Under the pieces are notes generated by a model, which saw only the letters and a program-made list of their open reading frames with translations, was not told where the DNA came from and did no database searches. Positions 8,301 through 9,623 of a stretch of DNA of 9,623 bases are shown piece by piece. Each line of letters begins with the position of its first letter. Positions within the stretch are counted from its first letter, which is position 1. The DNA lies in NCBI GenBank assembly GCA_031281815.1, contig JAITEY010000127.1:1-9623 (forward strand), in the 5' to 3' direction. Source of the DNA: Desulfovibrio sp. (lineage in GTDB: Bacteria > Desulfobacterota > Desulfovibrionia > Desulfovibrionales > Desulfovibrionaceae). A program made the translations under genes and the position numbers.

Positions 8301-8985
8301 GGGAAGCCGGGATCATGACCATTTCCCGCACATCGGCGATGGAGCGCTGGGAAACGGGTTCAAAATGCCGAAGGTCGTCCAGGGTGTCGCCGAAAAATTC
8401 CAGGCGCAACGGGCGGTAATAGCCCGGACAGAAGATATCCAGAATATCGCCGCGCACGGCGATTTCTCCGGGCGCGTTGACCATGGGCACGCGGGAGTAG
8501 CCCCATTCCAGGGCCTGTTCCAGCACCAGGTCCGGAGCCATGTCCATGCCTTTGCTCATAATCAGTTCATGGACGTCGAAAATGTCCTCCGGCGGCAGGC
8601 GCAGGAGAAACGCGTCCGGCGTGACCAGGACGCAGCGTCCGCTGCGTTTCTGTTTCAGGGCATAGAGGGCGGCCATGCGTTCGGGCCGGTTGCCTGCGCC
8701 GCCGGTGCGGGCCGGGAGCGGCGGCATGACGACGACGCGCTCCTGCCGGGCCGTGCGCAGGGGAGAGGGGTCGGTTGCCGAAACATCGGGACTGAAAAGC
8801 CCGACCAGCGCGCGCAGTTCCGCAAGGGAGGCGCGGTTCGCGGCGCAGGCGACCACGCCCCGGCCCCGCGCAAGCAGGGCGCAGGCCAGGCGGGCCATGG
8901 TGCCCGGCCCGGAACGCACCACGCGGACCGGGCCGCTGCTTTCCCGCGTCAGACGTTCGACAAGAGACTGCAAGGAAAAAGACAC
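5329..8985 (-). CDS. mfd: Transcription-repair coupling factor Mfd
   Basis: With the GTG start chosen here the protein has 1218 residues, close to the usual 1150 or so. Domains in order: a UvrB-like N-terminal module (about 1-240, with EIAVRGDILDIF at 174-185); an alanine/glycine-rich linker (400-455); the RNA polymerase interaction domain (about 546-600, GDLLVHKDYGLGIFRGL and KLYLPVDRL); a RecG-like SF2 translocase with Walker A GDVGFGKT (695-702), motif II DEEQ (796-799), TATPIPRT (822-829) and QLRGRVGRSD (965-974); and the C-terminal TRCF domain (about 1059-1169). All core motifs are intact. Mfd pushes RNA polymerase stalled at DNA damage off the template and recruits UvrA for nucleotide excision repair. 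Start: the frame extends to a GTG at 9123, but that lies within the cheW terminator. ATGs at 9078 and 9036 lack a well-placed Shine-Dalgarno and would add residues encoded by repeats. The GTG at 8985 begins VSFSLQSLVERL, where family-like sequence starts. Identity is sure; the start is not. Confidence 0.93.
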   Translation of the reverse strand: MSFSLQSLVERLTRESSGPVRVVRSGPGTMARLACALLARGRGVVACAANRASLAELRALVGLFSPDVSATDPSPLRTARQERVVVMPPLPARTGGAGNRPERMAALYALKQKRSGRCVLVTPDAFLLRLPPEDIFDVHELIMSKGMDMAPDLVLEQALEWGYSRVPMVNAPGEIAVRGDILDIFCPGYYRPLRLEFFGDTLDDLRHFEPVSQRSIADVREMVMIPASPVVLSRRLRADADAFRQREVEAGRLEPAEAAALVRMLDENSAALLPGMFYTTCSRLEDWLPGDAVCLLPGAADLRAIFEESERRLQELPEHDGPYRGLNRSVARSLRPSSEVSAFFAASRCACFEDLRVGIPETPDEVAMREQNFSSYQEVFTHGDAHERPWQYLLAVMRDWAGAGRRDGKRGAPSDGGRKSGGKGGEGAGVARADENAAAQDGADGARDVLQARPGGRLLLSFSTERARARFLKLAARDGISPHLRLDAADYGIFALISPFRKGLHLAWEHCTILGEDVLQPRADRGRQPAAAAVFQGLETHDTLSDGDLLVHKDYGLGIFRGLHRMASGGAENDYLLLQYAGDDKLYLPVDRLSLIQPFKSAEGVRPVPDRLGGTQWATGKEKARKAVMQIASDLVEMYALRKVLKGFRYGPPDEMYREFEAGFGFEETPDQAKAIEDVLNDMEKGEPMDRLVCGDVGFGKTEVAMRAAVRAALEGRQTALLCPTTVLAEQHYRTFRSRLAALPVNVGLLSRFVSAAKQQEVLKATAEGRIDILIGTHRILSKDVAIPNLGLLILDEEQRFGVRHKERLKEIRKNVDALTLTATPIPRTLQLSLSGIRELSVIETPPPERKPVSTALIARDDDLLRGILRRELDRQGQIFWVYNRVDGLERVADYVRMLAPEARLGIAHGRMSESALEKNMRKFWLGDLDILVCTSIIESGLDFPRANTLVVDQAHLFGLGQLYQLRGRVGRSDRQAFAVFVTPDPEHLQETTRKRLRIILEMDYLGAGFRIAMEDLRLRGAGNILGESQSGHINRVGLELFMEMLEQAVAELKGAPVQSFTETELSLGIPAFIPENYMPDGQERLRCYKRLSSAQDETALKAAAAEIGDRFGRLPPELENFIAVLAFKRRLGRHFVSKADIFPDKVRLSFVANAGPDPAVLVEFVMDAQRRGLHVRLQPPGILELPFGGGSRPDVNVPEALDKLWGMLYPLLHEAET
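7621..7788 (-). other. Low-complexity linker within Mfd
   Basis: This stretch encodes about 56 residues rich in Gly, Ala, Arg, Lys and Asp (roughly residues 400-455 from the GTG start, from WAGAGRRDGKRG to LQARPGG). It lies between the UvrB-like module and the RNA polymerase interaction domain. It looks disordered and keeps the reading frame, so it is an in-frame linker or insertion rather than damage. Confidence 0.6.
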
Positions 8986-9000
8986 ACAGGAACCCCACGG

Positions 9001-9013
9001 GGAATGTTGCGCA
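9001..9013. repeat. 13-bp direct repeat, copy 1
   Basis: GGAATGTTGCGCA, identical to 9065-9077, 64 bp apart. A third shorter copy, GGAATGT, is at 9037-9043. On the minus strand, in the direction of mfd, the unit reads TGCGCAACATTCC. All copies lie in the cheW-mfd intergenic region. Function unknown; possible operator or local duplication. Confidence 0.7.
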
Positions 9014-9025
9014 CACCCGTGCGCA
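9008..9025 (-). other. Perfect 7-bp hairpin upstream of mfd
   Basis: In the mfd direction TGCGCAC and GTGCGCA form a perfect 7-bp stem around the 4-base loop GGGT. It lies 23 bp upstream of the GTG at 8985. It has no T run and so is not a terminator; it could shape the mfd leader RNA or be a palindromic protein site. Confidence 0.5.
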
Positions 9026-9050
9026 GACGCCGGCATGGAATGTGTATGTA

Positions 9051-9073
9051 CAACATCCGTCGGCGGAATGTTG
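9051..9073 (-). other. Second hairpin upstream of mfd
   Basis: CAACAT plus CCG pairs with CGG plus ATGTTG around a 4-base loop, with one bulged A, giving nine base pairs. There is no T run. It sits between the cheW terminator and the likely mfd start and includes most of the second repeat copy. Confidence 0.45.
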
Positions 9074-9077
9074 CGCA
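9065..9077. repeat. 13-bp direct repeat, copy 2
   Basis: GGAATGTTGCGCA, identical to 9001-9013. This copy also forms one arm of the hairpin at 9051-9073, whereas copy 1 contributes its right half to the hairpin at 9008-9025. The two exact copies are therefore embedded in different secondary structures. Confidence 0.7.
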
Positions 9078-9102
9078 TCCCCGCGCGAGGCGCCGGCGGC
9101 CG

Positions 9103-9137
9103 AAAAAAATCAGCCGCCGGCACGGAACCGGCGGCTG
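9103..9137 (-). terminator. Rho-independent terminator of cheW
   Basis: On the minus strand CAGCCGCCGG and CCGGCGGCTG form a perfect 10-bp GC-rich stem around the 7-base loop TTCCGTG, followed by an A and seven T residues. It starts 21 bp after the cheW stop codon. This is a textbook intrinsic terminator and the clearest regulatory element in the window. Confidence 0.93.
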
Positions 9138-9158
9138 CGTCCGAACCGGGGAAATCCG

Positions 9159-9623
9159 CTACAACTGCGCCAAAGATTCAATCACTTCACTGGACAGCAA
9201 TTTGTCGAGGTCCAGCAGAATAAGCAGGCGATCCTGAAGTTTGCCCACGCCGCTGATGTATTCGGACTCAACGCCGGCCACAACGGGCGGCGGCGGTTCC
9301 ACCGTGCCGGCCGGTATACGCAGCACCTCGGACACGGAATCCACAACAAACCCGACGATCATGTTGTTTATTTCTATGACGATGATCCGGGTGTGCTTGT
9401 CGTGTACCTTGGAGTCGAGGCCGAAGCGCCTGCGCAGGTCGATGATGGGAATGACCTTGCCGCGCAGGTTGATGACCCCTTCCACAAAGGCTTCAGCCCT
9501 GGGCACTTTGGTTATTTCCATGGTGCGGATGATTTCCTGCACCTTGAGGATGTCCACGCCGAACTCTTCTTCGCCGATACTGAAGGTAACGAGTTGCAGC
9601 AGTTCGTCATCCTGCCGTTTTGC
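9159..9623 (-). CDS. cheW: Chemotaxis coupling protein CheW, 5'-truncated by window edge
   Basis: The frame is open to the right edge, giving 154 visible residues beginning AKRQDDELLQLVTFSIGEEEFG. Since CheW usually has about 150-170 residues, only a few N-terminal ones are missing. A GTG at 9557 is an internal Val codon, since typical CheW sequence (LVTFSIGEEEFGVDILKVQE) continues upstream of it. The hallmark GVINLRGKVIPIIDLRRRFG is at visible residues 49-68, and the end, with EYISGVGKLQDRLLILLDLDKLL, is complete. CheW is a small cytoplasmic SH3-like adaptor that couples chemoreceptors to the histidine kinase CheA, which controls the flagellar motor. No cheA or receptor gene is visible here. 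The gene ends in TAG at 9159, followed by a strong terminator. The family is certain; which of several possible CheW paralogues it is cannot be said. Confidence 0.95.
   Translation of the reverse strand, partial: AKRQDDELLQLVTFSIGEEEFGVDILKVQEIIRTMEITKVPRAEAFVEGVINLRGKVIPIIDLRRRFGLDSKVHDKHTRIIVIEINNMIVGFVVDSVSEVLRIPAGTVEPPPPVVAGVESEYISGVGKLQDRLLILLDLDKLLSSEVIESLAQL

Larger units (their letters stand above)
8986..9102 (-). promoter_or_regulatory. Probable mfd promoter and leader region
   Basis: A strong terminator ends cheW transcription just upstream, so mfd should have its own promoter here. The most AT-rich segment is the GTTGTACATACACATTCC stretch (9037-9054, minus strand), where TACATA could act as a -10 element. 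No convincing -35 box stands at the right spacing. The call rests on context, not on a clear promoter match. Confidence 0.35.

Noticed and set aside
8993..9002. CCCCACGGGG palindrome upstream of mfd as a further hairpin
   Set aside because: The loop would be only 2 bases with a 4-bp stem, or 4 bases with a 3-bp stem, too weak to call.
8986..9102. CRISPR-like array from the repeated GGAATGT units
   Set aside because: There are only two full copies and one partial copy, the repeats are 13 bp or shorter, spacings are unequal (36 and 28 bp) and there are no cas genes.
5737..9237. A 1166-codon open frame on the plus strand opposite mfd
   Set aside because: It is the antisense shadow of a very GC-rich gene. 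The opposite strand encodes a full Mfd with all motifs intact, while this frame shows no recognisable domain and has His/Gln/Arg-rich composition typical of shadows.
9159..9557. A complete 132-residue CheW starting at the GTG at 9557
   Set aside because: That GTG is an internal Val codon. Conserved CheW sequence (LVTFSIGEEEFG) continues in frame to the right edge, so the gene is truncated by the window rather than starting there.

Overview
This is a GC-rich window with compact gene packing from a Gram-negative chemotactic bacterium. The gene content (a GT9 and CgeB-like glycosyltransferase pair, an AsmA-family protein, mfd followed by a SurA-like foldase, and cheW beside mfd) suggests a deltaproteobacterium of the Desulfovibrio type. 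That placement comes from protein flavour and gene order only and was not checked by any search.

Layout. Positions 1-4360 hold a plus-strand run of three genes: the 3' part of a GT9 (heptosyltransferase-type) glycosyltransferase that runs off the left edge, a CgeB-like glycosyltransferase that overlaps it by 8 bp, and an AsmA-family inner-membrane protein 24 bp further on with a clear AAGGAG ribosome binding site. A 25-bp gap with a GC-rich hairpin separates this run from genes on the minus strand. Reading leftward on the minus strand these are: cheW (runs off the right edge), a textbook rho-independent terminator, a 173-bp intergenic region with repeats and hairpins, mfd, and a secreted SurA/PpiC-like foldase whose start overlaps the end of mfd by 17 bp.

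Function. The plus-strand run looks like envelope or surface-glycan biogenesis: two glycosyltransferases plus an AsmA protein of a family tied to outer-membrane assembly and lipid transport. The minus strand combines DNA repair (Mfd, the transcription-repair coupling factor), periplasmic protein folding and chemotaxis signalling (CheW). The terminator separates cheW from mfd, while mfd and the foldase are probably co-transcribed and translationally coupled.

No mobile element, CRISPR array, tRNA or rRNA was seen, and no stretch over 300 bases lacks a gene. I found no convincing undescribed system. The least explained sequence is the cheW-mfd intergenic region, with a 13-bp direct repeat, a third partial copy and two hairpins. 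It also bears on where mfd really starts: the longest open frame begins inside the cheW terminator and is almost certainly too long.
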